Source of the DNA: an uncultured bacterium
Lineage (GTDB): Bacteria; Planctomycetota; Phycisphaerae; Phycisphaerales; SM1A02
Reading direction: 5' to 3'
NCBI GenBank assembly: GCA_903891095.1
Contig: CAITDI010000035.1
Coordinates: forward strand, 31,167 to 95,166
DNA: 64,000 nucleotides
Each line of letters starts with the position of its first letter. Position 1 is the stretch's first letter. Below, piece by piece: positions 16,264-25,909 of the stretch. Below the pieces are notes generated by a model that ran no database searches, was not told where the DNA came from, and saw only the letters and a program-made list of their open reading frames with translations. The position numbers and the translations under genes are program-made.

Positions 16264-17739
16264 TCAGAAGGTGAAGGTGCAGCGGATCGTGCCGACGAGC
16301 GAGTCGTCGGTCTGTCCGCCGGAGGGATTGCCGAACCACTGCAGGTCGGGCTTGATGTGCACGCAGGGCGTGAGGACAAAGTCGTAGTAGAGCTCGAGCG
16401 CGCATTCGTTCGTGCCAAAGCCCGCGGAGGGGCTGTTGCTGAAGTCGACGATCGACAGGTACACGCCAGCGGAGTCGTCGTCGCGGCCGTCGAAGGTTCC
16501 GACGATCGACGAGCCGATCGCGTACTGGCCAGCGACGGCGCTCACATCCGCATTCGCGAAGCCGAGCTGGCCGAACATCCAAAGACCGCGGCGATCGCAC
16601 GCGTTGTCGCACTTCACGCCGTCGGGCTTCCAGAGCCGCGCTTCGGCGAGCGCGTAGAAGCCACCGGTTCCGTCGGCGGTTCCCCCGTCGAACGTGCCGA
16701 ACTGACCCGTGTGCCACCACGCGCCGACCGCGGCGCGCACGGCGGTCAGCGGACCAGCCTCGGCGAACGTGACGCCCGCCTCGCCGATCATGAACCAGTC
16801 GTCGGACTGGTCGTCGCTGAAGAAGGTCGCCGGTCCGCGCGAACCCGTCGGAATGCCGTCGGCCGCGCTCGCGCCGTCGTAGATGCCCGCGCCGATGTAC
16901 ACGTTTTCCGTGGGATACACGAAGAGATTCGCGCTGGTCGAGGGATTGGGATACGTCGGCAGCGCGAAGATCGCCGGCGAGAAGCCCGCGCTCGCGTTGA
17001 TGAACCCGCCGGCCGCGCCGATGTAGGCGAACTCGCTGTTCGCGTCGACCTTGCCGACCTTCAGGCGCAGCGCGCGGCTTGCGAACCACTGCTCGTACCA
17101 GAGCTGCGAAAGCTGCGTGATGCTGCCGTTGATCGCGATGTTCGAATACGTCTGGTATCCGCCATTGGTGATTCCACCGCCGCTGCTGTTCGCGGTCTGG
17201 AAGTCGGCGAAGACGGTGCCGCCGGCGAGGCCGGCGAGTTTCTCGAGGTCGAGCGCGAGATTGAGGTCCACGAGAAAGCGGAACGCGCTCGTCTCTGCCG
17301 TGCCGCCGCGGAAGACCTTCGACCACTCGGTCACCGCCGATCCGCTGAACTTGACGCCTGCATCCTCGAGCGAGGTCCGCGTGCCCGCCCAGTCGCCGGT
17401 CGCGCGGGACCATTGGGGCCACGGCTTGTGGCCGAACCACTCGCGCGCGGACTCGCCTGACGTCGCGGCTGCTGCGGCGGCGCGATCGCGCGCGCCAGGC
17501 TCCTGCCCCGAAAGGACGGGCGGCAAGCCCGCAGCAGCGGCAGGCACGAGTTCCGCAGCGTCGGTGACATCGGTGACGCCCGTCACCTTGACGCCGTCGT
17601 CGTCGTCGTCATCAACGTGCCGATCGACGGATCCTGCGTTCGGAGCGCTCTCGGCGATGGCCCGAGGCGAAACAGCGGACGCGATCGCGGTAGCGATGCA
17701 AGACGACGCGAAAAAGGCATGGATGGATCGGTGTTGCAT
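16264..17739 (-). CDS. OprB-family carbohydrate-selective outer-membrane porin
   Basis: The 491-residue protein has a signal peptide (residues 1-29, [15 protein letters not shown]), a low-complexity region with an Asp run (DDDDDDG) and an Ala-rich linker. An OprB beta-barrel of about 370 residues starts at [20 protein letters not shown] and ends in TIRCTFTF, with the terminal Phe recognised by the Bam machinery. Typical barrel strands such as [20 protein letters not shown] and [20 protein letters not shown] are present. OprB porins let sugars through the outer membrane. It is the first gene of a unit with the chemoreceptor. No clear Shine-Dalgarno or TAnnnT box is seen in front of the chosen ATG, so the start is moderately certain. 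Confidence 0.92.
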   Translation of the reverse strand: MQHRSIHAFFASSCIATAIASAVSPRAIAESAPNAGSVDRHVDDDDDDGVKVTGVTDVTDAAELVPAAAAGLPPVLSGQEPGARDRAAAAAATSGESAREWFGHKPWPQWSRATGDWAGTRTSLEDAGVKFSGSAVTEWSKVFRGGTAETSAFRFLVDLNLALDLEKLAGLAGGTVFADFQTANSSGGGITNGGYQTYSNIAINGSITQLSQLWYEQWFASRALRLKVGKVDANSEFAYIGAAGGFINASAGFSPAIFALPTYPNPSTSANLFVYPTENVYIGAGIYDGASAADGIPTGSRGPATFFSDDQSDDWFMIGEAGVTFAEAGPLTAVRAAVGAWWHTGQFGTFDGGTADGTGGFYALAEARLWKPDGVKCDNACDRRGLWMFGQLGFANADVSAVAGQYAIGSSIVGTFDGRDDDSAGVYLSIVDFSNSPSAGFGTNECALELYYDFVLTPCVHIKPDLQWFGNPSGGQTDDSLVGTIRCTFTF

Positions 17740-17840
17740 AGTGGCCCCTGGAACTCTTGCGGCAAATGCCGCGGCGCACGGATCGGCACAGGAAACCCTC
17801 CGCTTCACGAGTTGGACCTGAACGGGGTACTTGCCCGCCC

Positions 17841-17846
17841 TACACT
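17841..17846 (+). promoter_or_regulatory. -10 box (TACACT) upstream of terC
   Basis: TACACT followed by GCGCGG resembles the leaderless promoters elsewhere, but no start codon follows at +1 here; transcription would begin near 17853, about 45 nt before the GTG at 17898. Confidence 0.4.
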
Positions 17847-17897
17847 GCGCGGCTCGTCCCGGCTTCCGTCAAACCGCAGTCCATTCGGCCCTCCACC

Positions 17898-18986
17898 GTG
17901 CTCCTCGCCACCGCCGTCTTCTCCCCGCTCGCCTACTGGCCGATCCTCGCGACCTTCCTGGGAGGCGTCGCGCTGCTGCTGGCGCTGGACCTGTTCGTGA
18001 TCGAGCGACTGACCCACACGGCGGCGCCGACCGCGGACGACCAGCGCAAGCGCTTTCGGATCTCGGTGGCGTGGACGCTGATCTGCGTCGCAGCCGCGCT
18101 TGTCACCGCGGGCCTGCTCCGCTGGTTCGCGCTGCATGAGCTGACCGCGCACCCTGAGCTCCTCGCAGGAACGAACTACGCCAAGCTCACGCCCGAAACC
18201 GCGTCGGGCGCGTTCTTCCTCGAGTTCGTCACCGCGTACCTGGTCGAGATCTCGCTCTCGGTCGACAACCTGTTCGTCTTCCTCGTGATCTTCCGCTACT
18301 TCGCGCTCGATCACGACAAGCAGCACCGCGTGCTGTTCTGGGGCATCGTGGGCGCGGTGCTGTTCCGCGCGATCTTCATCGGCGTCGGCGCCGCGCTCGT
18401 CGGCTACGCGTGGGTGCTGTTTGCGATGGGCGTGTTCCTCGTGATCACGGGCGTGCGCCTGGTCGCGAGCGAGGAGAAGCAGCTCGAGCCCGAGAAGAAC
18501 CCCTTCATCAAGCTGCTCGCGGGAATCATGCCCGTCGCGCCGAGGTTCGATGGGACGCGGTTCTTCACCATGCTCGACGGCAAGCGCGCGGCGACGCCGC
18601 TCCTGGTCGCGCTCGTCGTGATCGAGACCACCGACATCGCCTTCGCGGTCGACTCGGTGCCCGCGGTGCTCTCGATCTCGCAGGAGCCGTTCATCGCGTT
18701 CGGCTCGAACATCTGCGCGATCCTCGGCCTGCGCGCGATGTTCTTCGTGGTCGCCGAGGCGATGCAGAAGTTCCACCTGCTCAAGTACGGCCTCGGCCTC
18801 GTGCTCGTGTGGGTCGGACTCAAGATGACCGCGCTGCCGTATCTCCTCGACGACGCGCACCTGCCCGCGTGGATCTCGCTCTGCGTGATCGCCGCGCTCA
18901 TCGGCGGCACGATGCTGCTCTCGATGATCATCCCGCAGCGCGAGGCAGAGAGCGGACCGGATCAGAAGGAACCGACGCATGACTGA
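17898..18986 (+). CDS. TerC-family integral membrane protein
   Basis: This 362-residue protein has about nine transmembrane helices. The family signature is plain: EFVTAYLVEISLSVDNLFVF and, in the second half, VVIETTDIAFAVDSVPAVLS, where acidic residues in the membrane probably coordinate a cation. TerC proteins are linked to tellurite resistance and to manganese or calcium export. The start is uncertain: the frame is open further upstream, but a GTG at 17898 begins the first hydrophobic segment and no ATG is better placed. I looked for and did not find a yybP-ykoY riboswitch in the leader. The 3' end overlaps the DedA gene by 8 nt. Confidence 0.9.
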   Translation: MLLATAVFSPLAYWPILATFLGGVALLLALDLFVIERLTHTAAPTADDQRKRFRISVAWTLICVAAALVTAGLLRWFALHELTAHPELLAGTNYAKLTPETASGAFFLEFVTAYLVEISLSVDNLFVFLVIFRYFALDHDKQHRVLFWGIVGAVLFRAIFIGVGAALVGYAWVLFAMGVFLVITGVRLVASEEKQLEPEKNPFIKLLAGIMPVAPRFDGTRFFTMLDGKRAATPLLVALVVIETTDIAFAVDSVPAVLSISQEPFIAFGSNICAILGLRAMFFVVAEAMQKFHLLKYGLGLVLVWVGLKMTALPYLLDDAHLPAWISLCVIAALIGGTMLLSMIIPQREAESGPDQKEPTHD

Positions 18987-19728
18987 CCTCCTCCACCAGT
19001 TCGTCCGCTGCTTCACCGAGACCAAGGACGTGCTCGCCGAGATCTTCGGCGCGCTCGGGCCGTGGACCTACGTGGTGCTCTTCGGCATCGTGTTCGCGGA
19101 GACGGGCCTCGTCGTCATGCCGCTGCTGCCCGGCGATTCGCTGCTGTTCGCGACGGGCGCGCTCGCGGGCATGGGCCACCTCGATCCGTGGGTCGCGGCG
19201 GCGACGATCTTCTGCGCCGCGCTGATCGGCGACAACGTCAACTACCGCATCGGCCGCGCGGTCGGGCCGCGCGCGTTCACCGGGCGCTACAAGTGGCTCA
19301 AGCGCGAGCACCTCGAGAAGACCCACGCGTTCTTCGAGAAGCACGGGCAGAAGGCCGTGATCGTCGCGCGCTTCGCGCCGATCGTGCGCACGTTCTCGCC
19401 GTTCGTCGCGGGCGTGGGCGCGATGCCGTACGGGCGGTTCCTGCTTTCGAGCGTGATCGGCGCGGCCATCTGGGTCGGCGCGTTCGTCGGCGCGGGCTAC
19501 TTCTTCGGCAACCTTCCGTTCGTCGAGAAGCACTTCACCAAGATCGTGCTCGCGATCGTGTTCGTCAGCCTGATCCCCGTGATCTACGGCTGGTGGAGCG
19601 CGCGCAAGGCGATCGCGACGCCCGGCAGCGGCGGCAAGCAGACGGCCAACATGGCATCGGAAAACAAGGCGTCGGAAAGCAAGGCATCGGGAAACAAGTC
19701 ATCGGGCAAGAAGGAAACGGCCAACTGA
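18979..19728 (+). CDS. DedA/VTT-family membrane protein
   Basis: This 249-residue inner-membrane protein has the VTT domain: FAETGLVVMPLLPGDSLLFA, GDNVNYRIGRAVGPRAF, a central HAFFEKHGQKAVIVARFAPI and VRTFSPFVAGVGAMPYGRF. DedA proteins are thought to flip undecaprenyl phosphate or phospholipids and affect membrane homeostasis. The C-terminal tail after the last helix is a low-complexity Lys/Ser/Glu stretch built on a degenerate 15-bp repeat (about 19653-19710). It overlaps TerC by 8 nt and shares one base with the next gene (TGATG), so all are in one transcription unit. Confidence 0.94.
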   Translation: MTDLLHQFVRCFTETKDVLAEIFGALGPWTYVVLFGIVFAETGLVVMPLLPGDSLLFATGALAGMGHLDPWVAAATIFCAALIGDNVNYRIGRAVGPRAFTGRYKWLKREHLEKTHAFFEKHGQKAVIVARFAPIVRTFSPFVAGVGAMPYGRFLLSSVIGAAIWVGAFVGAGYFFGNLPFVEKHFTKIVLAIVFVSLIPVIYGWWSARKAIATPGSGGKQTANMASENKASESKASGNKSSGKKETAN

Positions 19729-20930
19729 TGTTCCGCTACGCGATCAAGATGCTCTTCGGCGACAGCGCCAAGTTCTACGGAATCCTGCTCGGGCTCGGCT
19801 TCGCGTCGCTGCTCATCGCGCAGCAGGCGTCGATCTTCGTCGGACTGATGAGCCGCACGTTCGCGTTCATCGGCGAGGTCGGCCATGTCGACATCTGGGT
19901 GTTCGACCCGACGCAGTCGTACGTCGACGAGCCCAAGCCGCTGCGCGAGACGGCGATCGACCGCGTGCGCGGCGTGACCGGCGTCGCGTGGGCCGCGCCG
20001 CTCTACAAGGGCCTGCTCGTGGCGACGCTGCCCGACGGCAAGCGCCAGATCTGCAACGTGATCGGCATCGACGACGACACGCTCGCCGCGGGTCCCGCAG
20101 AGATCGTCGCGGGTTCGCTCGCCGATCTCCGCCAGCCCGACGCCGTGATGGTGCAGGTCGCGTCGAGCCAGCAGAACATGATGTTCCCCGCCGAGCTCGC
20201 GCCTGGCGCGATGCCCGCGCCGGGACAGCGCATCGATCCGAAGGGCCCCAAGCGCCCCGTGCAGATCGGCGACATCATCGAGCTCAACGAGCACCGCGCG
20301 CATGTCGTCGGCCTCGTCAAGTGCGCGGAGACGTTCACGCCCGGACCGACGGTCTACACCGTCTACTCGCGCGCGCTGACCTACGCGCCGCCCGCGCGCC
20401 GCGTGATGAGCGAGATCCTGGTCAAGGCGACCGACGGCACCGATCCCGTCGAGCTCTGCGCGCGCATCCGCGAGCAGACCGGCTACGAGGCGCTCGTCCC
20501 GTGGGACTACTCGACGCGCACGCTCGGCTACTGGATGCGCGAGACGGGCATCCCGATCAACTTCGGCATCGCCATCGCGCTCGGCTTCTTCGTCGGCGTC
20601 GCGATCGCGGGGCAGATGTTCTACAACTTCACGCTCGACAACCTGCGCTACTTCGGCGCGTTCAAGGCCATGGGCGCGTCGACGGGAACGCTGCTCGGAA
20701 TGGTCGCCCTGCAGGCGCTCGTCGCAGGGGTACTCGGACTCGGCCTCGGGCTCGGCGCCGTCAGCGCATTCGGCCTGAACGCTTCAGGCGGCAAGCTGGC
20801 GTTCAAGATGCTGTGGCAAATCCCGCTGATCGCGGCCGGTGCGGTGCTGATCATCTGCATCCTCGCCAGCGTCGTGTCGATGTGGAAGGTCGTGCGACTC
20901 GATCCGGCGGACGTCTTCAAGGGAGCATGA
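19728..20930 (+). CDS. ABC exporter permease, FtsX/DevC type
   Basis: The 400-residue permease has one N-terminal helix (about 15-38), a large periplasmic domain and three C-terminal helices within the FtsX domain (INFGIAIALGFFVGVAIAGQ; FKAMGASTGTLLGMVALQAL; PLIAAGAVLIICILASVVS), the type III/MacB-like architecture. With the ATPase and the membrane-fusion protein downstream it forms a DevBCA-like efflux complex, which would push lipids, peptides or lipoproteins from the periplasmic leaflet outward. No TolC-like outer-membrane factor is encoded nearby. The start ATG shares its A with the DedA stop codon. Confidence 0.93.
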   Translation: MFRYAIKMLFGDSAKFYGILLGLGFASLLIAQQASIFVGLMSRTFAFIGEVGHVDIWVFDPTQSYVDEPKPLRETAIDRVRGVTGVAWAAPLYKGLLVATLPDGKRQICNVIGIDDDTLAAGPAEIVAGSLADLRQPDAVMVQVASSQQNMMFPAELAPGAMPAPGQRIDPKGPKRPVQIGDIIELNEHRAHVVGLVKCAETFTPGPTVYTVYSRALTYAPPARRVMSEILVKATDGTDPVELCARIREQTGYEALVPWDYSTRTLGYWMRETGIPINFGIAIALGFFVGVAIAGQMFYNFTLDNLRYFGAFKAMGASTGTLLGMVALQALVAGVLGLGLGLGAVSAFGLNASGGKLAFKMLWQIPLIAAGAVLIICILASVVSMWKVVRLDPADVFKGA

Positions 20931-20939
20931 GGTCGAACG

Positions 20940-21734
20940 ATGAATGCTCCCACCACCATGACTTCCCTCAGCTCGGCCTCCCCCGCCAACACCGCCATCC
21001 GCCTCCGCGCGGTCGAGAAGACCTTCGGCAAGGGCGAGAGCGCCGTGCGCGCGCTGCGCGGCGTCGACTTCGACGTGCCCGCGGGTGAACTCACGATGCT
21101 CGTCGGTCCGTCGGGCTGCGGCAAGACGACGCTGATCTCGATCCTCGCCGGCCTGCTCTCGCGCGACACGGGCGAGTGCATCGTGCTCGGCCACGATCTC
21201 TCGGCGATGCGCCGCGACCAGCTCTCCGCGTGGCGCCGCGACAACGTCGGGTTCATCTTCCAGCAGTTCAACCTCGTGCCGCAGCTCACCGTCGCCGAGA
21301 ACGTCTCGGTGCCGCTCGTGCTCAAGGGCGAGAGCGTGGCCGCGTCGGTCAAGCGCGCCAACGAACTGCTCGAGACGCTCGGCCTCGAAGGCCGCGGCAA
21401 GAGCTCGCCGCTCAAGCTGTCGGGCGGACAGCAGCAGCGCGTGGCGATCGCGCGCGCGCTGATCCACGAGCCGCGCCTGCTCGTGTGCGACGAGCCGACC
21501 AGCGCGCTCGACGCAGAGCTCGGCCGCCGCGTGATGAAGCTCATCCGCGACCGCTCGCACCAGCTCGACCGCGCCGTGGTCGTCGTCACGCACGACGACC
21601 GCATCTTCAGCCTCGCCGACACGATCGCGCACATGGACGACGGGCTCATCCGCCGCGTCGACCGCGTGCAGGCTGCGGCGGTTTCCGCCGGCGGACACGG
21701 TCCGCTCCACAATCCAGACTCGAACCAGACCTAA
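20940..21734 (+). CDS. ABC exporter ATPase, LolD/MacB/DevA type
   Basis: This 264-residue ATPase has Walker A GPSGCGKTT, Q-loop FIFQQFNLVPQLTVAENV, signature LSGGQQQRVAIARAL, Walker B LLVCDEPTSALD and the H-loop histidine in VVVVTHDDRIFS. The Asn-Leu-Val/Pro-x-Leu-Thr segment and 'ADTIAHMDDGLI' ending are typical of LolD/MacB-like exporters. It starts 9 nt after the permease stop and is followed 18 nt later by the membrane-fusion gene. Confidence 0.95.
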   Translation: MNAPTTMTSLSSASPANTAIRLRAVEKTFGKGESAVRALRGVDFDVPAGELTMLVGPSGCGKTTLISILAGLLSRDTGECIVLGHDLSAMRRDQLSAWRRDNVGFIFQQFNLVPQLTVAENVSVPLVLKGESVAASVKRANELLETLGLEGRGKSSPLKLSGGQQQRVAIARALIHEPRLLVCDEPTSALDAELGRRVMKLIRDRSHQLDRAVVVVTHDDRIFSLADTIAHMDDGLIRRVDRVQAAAVSAGGHGPLHNPDSNQT

Positions 21735-21752
21735 CTCCTAGATCCGCATCCC

Positions 21753-22874
21753 ATGAAACTCCGCGCTGTCATCCTTCCTCTTCTCGCCATCGGCGGCTTC
21801 GCGCTGACCGGGCTCGCCGTCGCCAAGTTCAACGCTCCGCAGAAGACCGGCCCGATGCCGGCCGCGCCCGCTTCGATCCCGTTCCCCGACCGCGTCGCGG
21901 GCACGGGCGTGATCGAGCCCGCGAGCGAGACGATCCTGCTCGGCACGCAGGTCGGCGGCGTCGTCGCCAAGGTCTACGCCAAGGAAGGCGACCGCGTGAC
22001 CGCGGGCCAGCCGCTCGTCGAGATCGACGCCCGCGACGCCGACGCACGGCTGATCGCGGCGCGCGCGCAGGTCGAGACCGCGAAGGCCCGCGTCGCCGCA
22101 GCCGAAGCGCGCGTCGCGCAGCTCGTCGCGCGCCCGCGCATCGAGGACCTCGATGAAGCCAAGGCGCTCGTCGCCGCGCGCACCGCCGCGCTCGACGACG
22201 CCAAGGGCCGCCTCGATCGCCTGCTCAAGGTGACCGACCGCGGCACGACCGCCAACGAGCAGCCCACGCTTGAGTTCAACGTCGCGCTCGCGACCGCGCA
22301 GTTCGCCGACGCCAAGGCCAAGCTCGCCCGCGTGCAGGTCGGAACCTATCCCGAGGATCTCGCCGTCGCCAAGAGCGACGTGCACACCGCGCAGAGCGAA
22401 CTCGACACCGTGCAGGCGCAGCTCAAGCAGGCGGAAGTCGCGCGCGATCTCCTGATCGTGCGCGCGCCGATCGACGCGACCGTGCTCCGCCTCGACGCGC
22501 GCCCCGGCGAGTACAAGGCCGCGGGCCCGAACGCGTCGACGCTCATCCGCCTCGGCGACATCACCAAGCTCCATGTCCGCACCGACATCGACGAGCTCGA
22601 CAGCTGGCGCCTCGACGTCACGGGCCAGGCCGTCGCGTCGATCCGCGGCGGCAGCAAGCTGCAGGTCCCGCTGCGCTTCGTGCGCATCGTGCCCGACGTC
22701 GCGCCCAAGCGCACGCTCACCGGCGACAACGCCGAGCGCATCGACACGCGCGTGGTGCAGGTGATCTTTGAACTTGAGAATCCGCCGGCGTTCATCCAGC
22801 CGGGCATGCTCGTCGACGTCGCGGTTGCGGCGAAGACGAACGCGCCGGCTCCAGCTGGAACGCCGGCCAAGTAA
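21753..22874 (+). CDS. Membrane-fusion protein (HlyD/DevB family)
   Basis: The 373-residue periplasmic adaptor is anchored by one N-terminal helix (ILPLLAIGGFALTGLAVA). A biotinyl-lipoyl-like half (GTQVGGVVAKVYAKEGDRVT) and the matching later half (LIVRAPIDATVLRLDARPGE) flank a long alpha-helical coiled coil of about 140 residues rich in Ala, Lys and Glu. It should bridge the ABC permease to the outer membrane. The coiled coil is longer than in the shortest DevB proteins. The gene is third in the exporter order permease-ATPase-adaptor. Confidence 0.94.
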   Translation: MKLRAVILPLLAIGGFALTGLAVAKFNAPQKTGPMPAAPASIPFPDRVAGTGVIEPASETILLGTQVGGVVAKVYAKEGDRVTAGQPLVEIDARDADARLIAARAQVETAKARVAAAEARVAQLVARPRIEDLDEAKALVAARTAALDDAKGRLDRLLKVTDRGTTANEQPTLEFNVALATAQFADAKAKLARVQVGTYPEDLAVAKSDVHTAQSELDTVQAQLKQAEVARDLLIVRAPIDATVLRLDARPGEYKAAGPNASTLIRLGDITKLHVRTDIDELDSWRLDVTGQAVASIRGGSKLQVPLRFVRIVPDVAPKRTLTGDNAERIDTRVVQVIFELENPPAFIQPGMLVDVAVAAKTNAPAPAGTPAK

Positions 22875-22895
22875 GCAACTCGCGAGGGAAACGAC

Positions 22896-24089
22896 ATGCA
22901 CGCAGCACTCCGACTCGGCCTCTCCGCGCTCATCCTCACCACCTTCGTCACCACGGCGTTCGTGCGCTGCGGGCCACAGGAGGCGAGCGCGCAGGACACG
23001 AACGCGACCAAGCCGTCGGAACAGCCCGTCGCGACCATGCGGCACGGCAATCGCCCGCGCGCGCCAAAGCCCGTCGAGGCCGCGCCGCCCGAGCAGCCCA
23101 CTGCCGCTCCCACGCCGCCGCCTGCTGCGGAGCCCGTGAAGCCTGCAGCGTCGCCCGCCAAGTCGCCTGACGAACTCCCGCCCAAGTTCCCCTTCTCCGT
23201 CGGCACCGCCGGCGAGGACATCGCGGGCGTGGTCGCACGCGGCACGCCGATCTACAAGTGGGCCGACGAACACGGCTTTACCGAAGGCCCCGCCTGCGCG
23301 CCCGATGGCTCGATGTACTTCACCGACGTCGCGGGCAGCCAGGTACTGCAAGTCGACGCGATGGGCGCCAAGGTCGCGCTCAAGGACTCGAAGGGCATGA
23401 ACGGCCTGTTCTTCTCGAAGGACGGCGTGCTCTACGGATGCCAGAGCGGCGAGCAGCGGATCGTGGCGATCGATGTGTCGCCTGAAACGGCGGCGAAGAA
23501 GGAACGCGTGCGCGTGATCTGCGACAAGGGCCCCGGCGGCGCGCCGCTCGGCAAGGTCAACGATCTCGTGCTCGACCGCAGCGGCGGCATCTGGTTCAGC
23601 GCGCCCGTGATCGGACGCAAGCGCGAGGGCAACGCGCCCGACGCGGTGTACTACGTGCCCGTCACGGGCGGCGAAGCCGTGCAGGTCGTGCGCGATGACA
23701 AGGTCGTCGCGCCGAACGGCGTGCACCTCTCGCCCGACGGCAAGACGCTCTACGTGCTGCCGTATCTCTCGCTCAACATGATGGCGTATCCCGTGCTGGG
23801 GCCGGGAAAGCTCGGGCCGGGCACGGTCTTCTACGCGATCCCCAGCGGCACGCGCGAGACGATCGGCGGCGACGGACTCACGGTCGACATCAAGGGCAAC
23901 GTGTACATCACGGTGCCCGCGCGTTCGTCGGTGTTCGTGCTGTCGCCCGAAGGCAAGCCGCTCGGCATGATCCGCTTTCCCGAGCGCCCGTCGAACTGCG
24001 CGCTCGGCGGCACCGAAGGCAAGACGCTCTTCGTGACCGCGCAGAAGAGCGTGTACGCGATCGAAGTCGAGGGCTCGCGGTCGCGGTGA
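22896..24089 (+). CDS. SMP-30/gluconolactonase/LRE-type beta-propeller protein, exported
   Basis: This 397-residue protein has a signal peptide (about 1-30), a Pro/Ala-rich linker (about 35-95) and an SMP-30 six-bladed propeller. Recognisable features are EHGFTEGPACAPDGSMYFTD (first metal-ligand Glu), MNGLFFSKDGVLYGCQSGEQ, KVNDLVLDRSGGIWFSAP (Asn/Asp ligands), APNGVHLSPDGKTLYV and GGDGLTVDIKGNVYIT. Family members hydrolyse lactones with a divalent metal. A Shine-Dalgarno GAGGG lies 6-10 nt before the ATG, and the exporter stop is 21 nt upstream, so it may be the last gene of that unit. It is followed directly by hairpin repeats. Confidence 0.92.
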   Translation: MHAALRLGLSALILTTFVTTAFVRCGPQEASAQDTNATKPSEQPVATMRHGNRPRAPKPVEAAPPEQPTAAPTPPPAAEPVKPAASPAKSPDELPPKFPFSVGTAGEDIAGVVARGTPIYKWADEHGFTEGPACAPDGSMYFTDVAGSQVLQVDAMGAKVALKDSKGMNGLFFSKDGVLYGCQSGEQRIVAIDVSPETAAKKERVRVICDKGPGGAPLGKVNDLVLDRSGGIWFSAPVIGRKREGNAPDAVYYVPVTGGEAVQVVRDDKVVAPNGVHLSPDGKTLYVLPYLSLNMMAYPVLGPGKLGPGTVFYAIPSGTRETIGGDGLTVDIKGNVYITVPARSSVFVLSPEGKPLGMIRFPERPSNCALGGTEGKTLFVTAQKSVYAIEVEGSRSR

Positions 24090-24379
24090 CCGGATGGGTT
24101 GACTCCCATGTCCAACGAGCCGCGGGCTTCCGCCCACGGGCATTCATGCAACTGGTGGTTGGGAGCTGGCCGCCGTGAGCCTTCGAAGCCGTGAGACTTC
24201 GACAAGCTTGAATGCCCGTCAGGCGTGAGCCCGGGTGCCCGTCAGGCGAAGCCTGCGGCACGGGTTGCGTGAGCCTTCGATGATTCGACCCCCACGTCCA
24301 GCGTTCCGCGGGCTTCCGCCCACGGGCATTCATGCAAGCGTGAGCCTTCGATCACCCCCCACGTCCGACATGCCGCGCG
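24090..24379. repeat. Interspersed hairpin repeat cluster, locus 1 (families A and B)
   Basis: Between two convergent genes. Family A copies at 24120-24139 and 24306-24325 read, on the minus strand, CCGTGGGCGGAAGCCCGCGG: an 8-bp stem (one G-T pair) closed by a GGAA loop, within a longer conserved context ending GCATTCATGCA on the plus strand. Family B copies with CAGGC-GAA-GCCTG or CCCGTCAGGCGTGAGCC lie at about 24204-24270. The linker TGAGCCTTCGA recurs several times. No coding sequence is seen. Confidence 0.9.
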
Positions 24380-25909
24380 CTACGCCAGCAATCCCGGCAC
24401 GACCTTCGCGTCGCCCTGCACGCCTGTAAGCCGGTGCGGCAATCCCGCCTGCGTGTACGTCAGCCGCAGGTGATCAAGCCCGAGCAGATGCAGAACCGTC
24501 GCCTGGAAGTCCTTCACGCGCACGGGGTCGCGCGCGATGCGGTAGCCGAGCTCATCGGTCGCGCCGTAGGCGGTGCCGCCCTTCACGCCGCCGCCCGCCA
24601 TCCACATCGTGAACGCGTGCGGATGGTGATCGCGCCCAAGAAACGCCTTGTTTCCGCCGCGAAACTCCGCCACCGGCGTGCGGCCAAACTCGCCGCCCCA
24701 GATCACGAGCGTCTCGTCGAGCAACCCGCGGCGGCGCAGGTCGCGCACGAGCGCAGCGACGGGCTGGTCCATCTCGCGGCACTTCTTCGGGAGCTGCGTG
24801 ATCAAGTCGTCCGATGGCCCCGTGCCGTGGCCGTCCCATCCCCAGTCGTAGAGCTGCACGAAACGCACGCCGCGCTCGACAAGTCGCCGCGCCAGCAAGC
24901 ACGAATTCGCAAGGCTCGCCGCGCCGGGCTTGGCGCCGTACTCCTCGAGCGTCGCCGCGCTCTCGCGCGTGATGTCCATCGCGTCGGGCACCGCGGTCTG
25001 CATGCGGTACGCGAGCTCGTACTGCGAGATGCGCGCCTCGGTCTCGCGATCGTGATGGCGTTCGAAGCCCGCGCGGCCGAGCGCGGCGATCGCCTCGATG
25101 GTCGCACGGCGCGTCTCGCGCATCATGCCTTCGGGGTCCTTCACGTAGAGCACGGGGTCGCCGCTCGCGCGGCACTGCACGCCTTGATAGACGCTCGGCA
25201 GGAATCCGCTGCCCCACACGCTCTTTCCCGCGTCGGGCGTCTTGTCGCCCGACACGAGCACGACGAACGACGGCAGATCGCGCGTCTCGCTGCCGAGTCC
25301 GTAGCCGACCCACGAGCCGAAGCTCGCCGCGCCAAAGCGCGACTCGCCCGTGTGCAGCAGCAGCTGCGCGGGCGCGTGGTTGAACTGGTCGGTGGTCATC
25401 GTGTTGATGACGCAGACCTCGTCCTCGATCGTGCGGAAATGCGGCAGCAGCTCGCTCGTCCAGAGCCCCGCCTTGCCCGCTTGCGCGAACTGGTGCACGG
25501 GACCGAGCAGCGTCGGATGACCTTGGATGAACGCGAACTTCTCGCCCTTGAGGTACTCGTCTGGGCACGGCACGCCGTTGAACTTGGTCAGCGCGGGCTT
25601 GTAGTCGAAGAGCTCGAGCTGGCTCGGCGAGCCCGCGAGATGGATGTAGATGACGTTCTTCGCACGCGCGGGGAAATGCGGCGCGCGCGGCGCGAGCGGA
25701 TCGGCCGGCGCGGCGGCGTCAGGCTGCTCGCCCGATGCGCGTGACTCGCGCGCGAGCAGTTCCGACAGCGCGATTCCGCCGAGCGAGAACGCCGCCGCGC
25801 CGCCCGCGAGCGAACCGAGGAACGTGCGCCGCGTCGCATGCGCGATCTGCGCCATGCGCGCGGCGGCGGGGTCGTTCGTCTCGACGATGGTGCGTGGATC
25901 GCGCGTCAT
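24380..25909 (-). CDS. DUF1501 protein (exported, Tat signal)
   Basis: This 509-residue protein starts with a twin-arginine signal (ATRRTFLGSLAGGAAAFSLG, residues 25-44). The DUF1501 domain, related to sulfatases/alkaline phosphatases, includes AKNVIYIHLAGSPSQLELFD, GPVHQFAQAGKAGLWTSELL, VRFVQLYDWGWDGHG, WGGEFGRTPVAEFRGG and GRDHHPHAFTMWMAGGGVKG. The conserved Asp/His positions fit a metal-dependent active site, but no substrate is known for the family. It is coupled to the upstream PSD1 gene by ATGA overlap, the standard planctomycete pairing. Confidence 0.95.
   Translation of the reverse strand: MTRDPRTIVETNDPAAARMAQIAHATRRTFLGSLAGGAAAFSLGGIALSELLARESRASGEQPDAAAPADPLAPRAPHFPARAKNVIYIHLAGSPSQLELFDYKPALTKFNGVPCPDEYLKGEKFAFIQGHPTLLGPVHQFAQAGKAGLWTSELLPHFRTIEDEVCVINTMTTDQFNHAPAQLLLHTGESRFGAASFGSWVGYGLGSETRDLPSFVVLVSGDKTPDAGKSVWGSGFLPSVYQGVQCRASGDPVLYVKDPEGMMRETRRATIEAIAALGRAGFERHHDRETEARISQYELAYRMQTAVPDAMDITRESAATLEEYGAKPGAASLANSCLLARRLVERGVRFVQLYDWGWDGHGTGPSDDLITQLPKKCREMDQPVAALVRDLRRRGLLDETLVIWGGEFGRTPVAEFRGGNKAFLGRDHHPHAFTMWMAGGGVKGGTAYGATDELGYRIARDPVRVKDFQATVLHLLGLDHLRLTYTQAGLPHRLTGVQGDAKVVPGLLA

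Noticed and set aside
17740..17897. Possible yybP-ykoY manganese riboswitch before terC
   Set aside because: The family association made it worth checking, but the conserved core sequence and paired helices are not present.
24120..24139. Family A hairpins as rho-independent terminators
   Set aside because: Stems are suitable but no T-run follows on either strand, and a true terminator is present separately at two of the loci.
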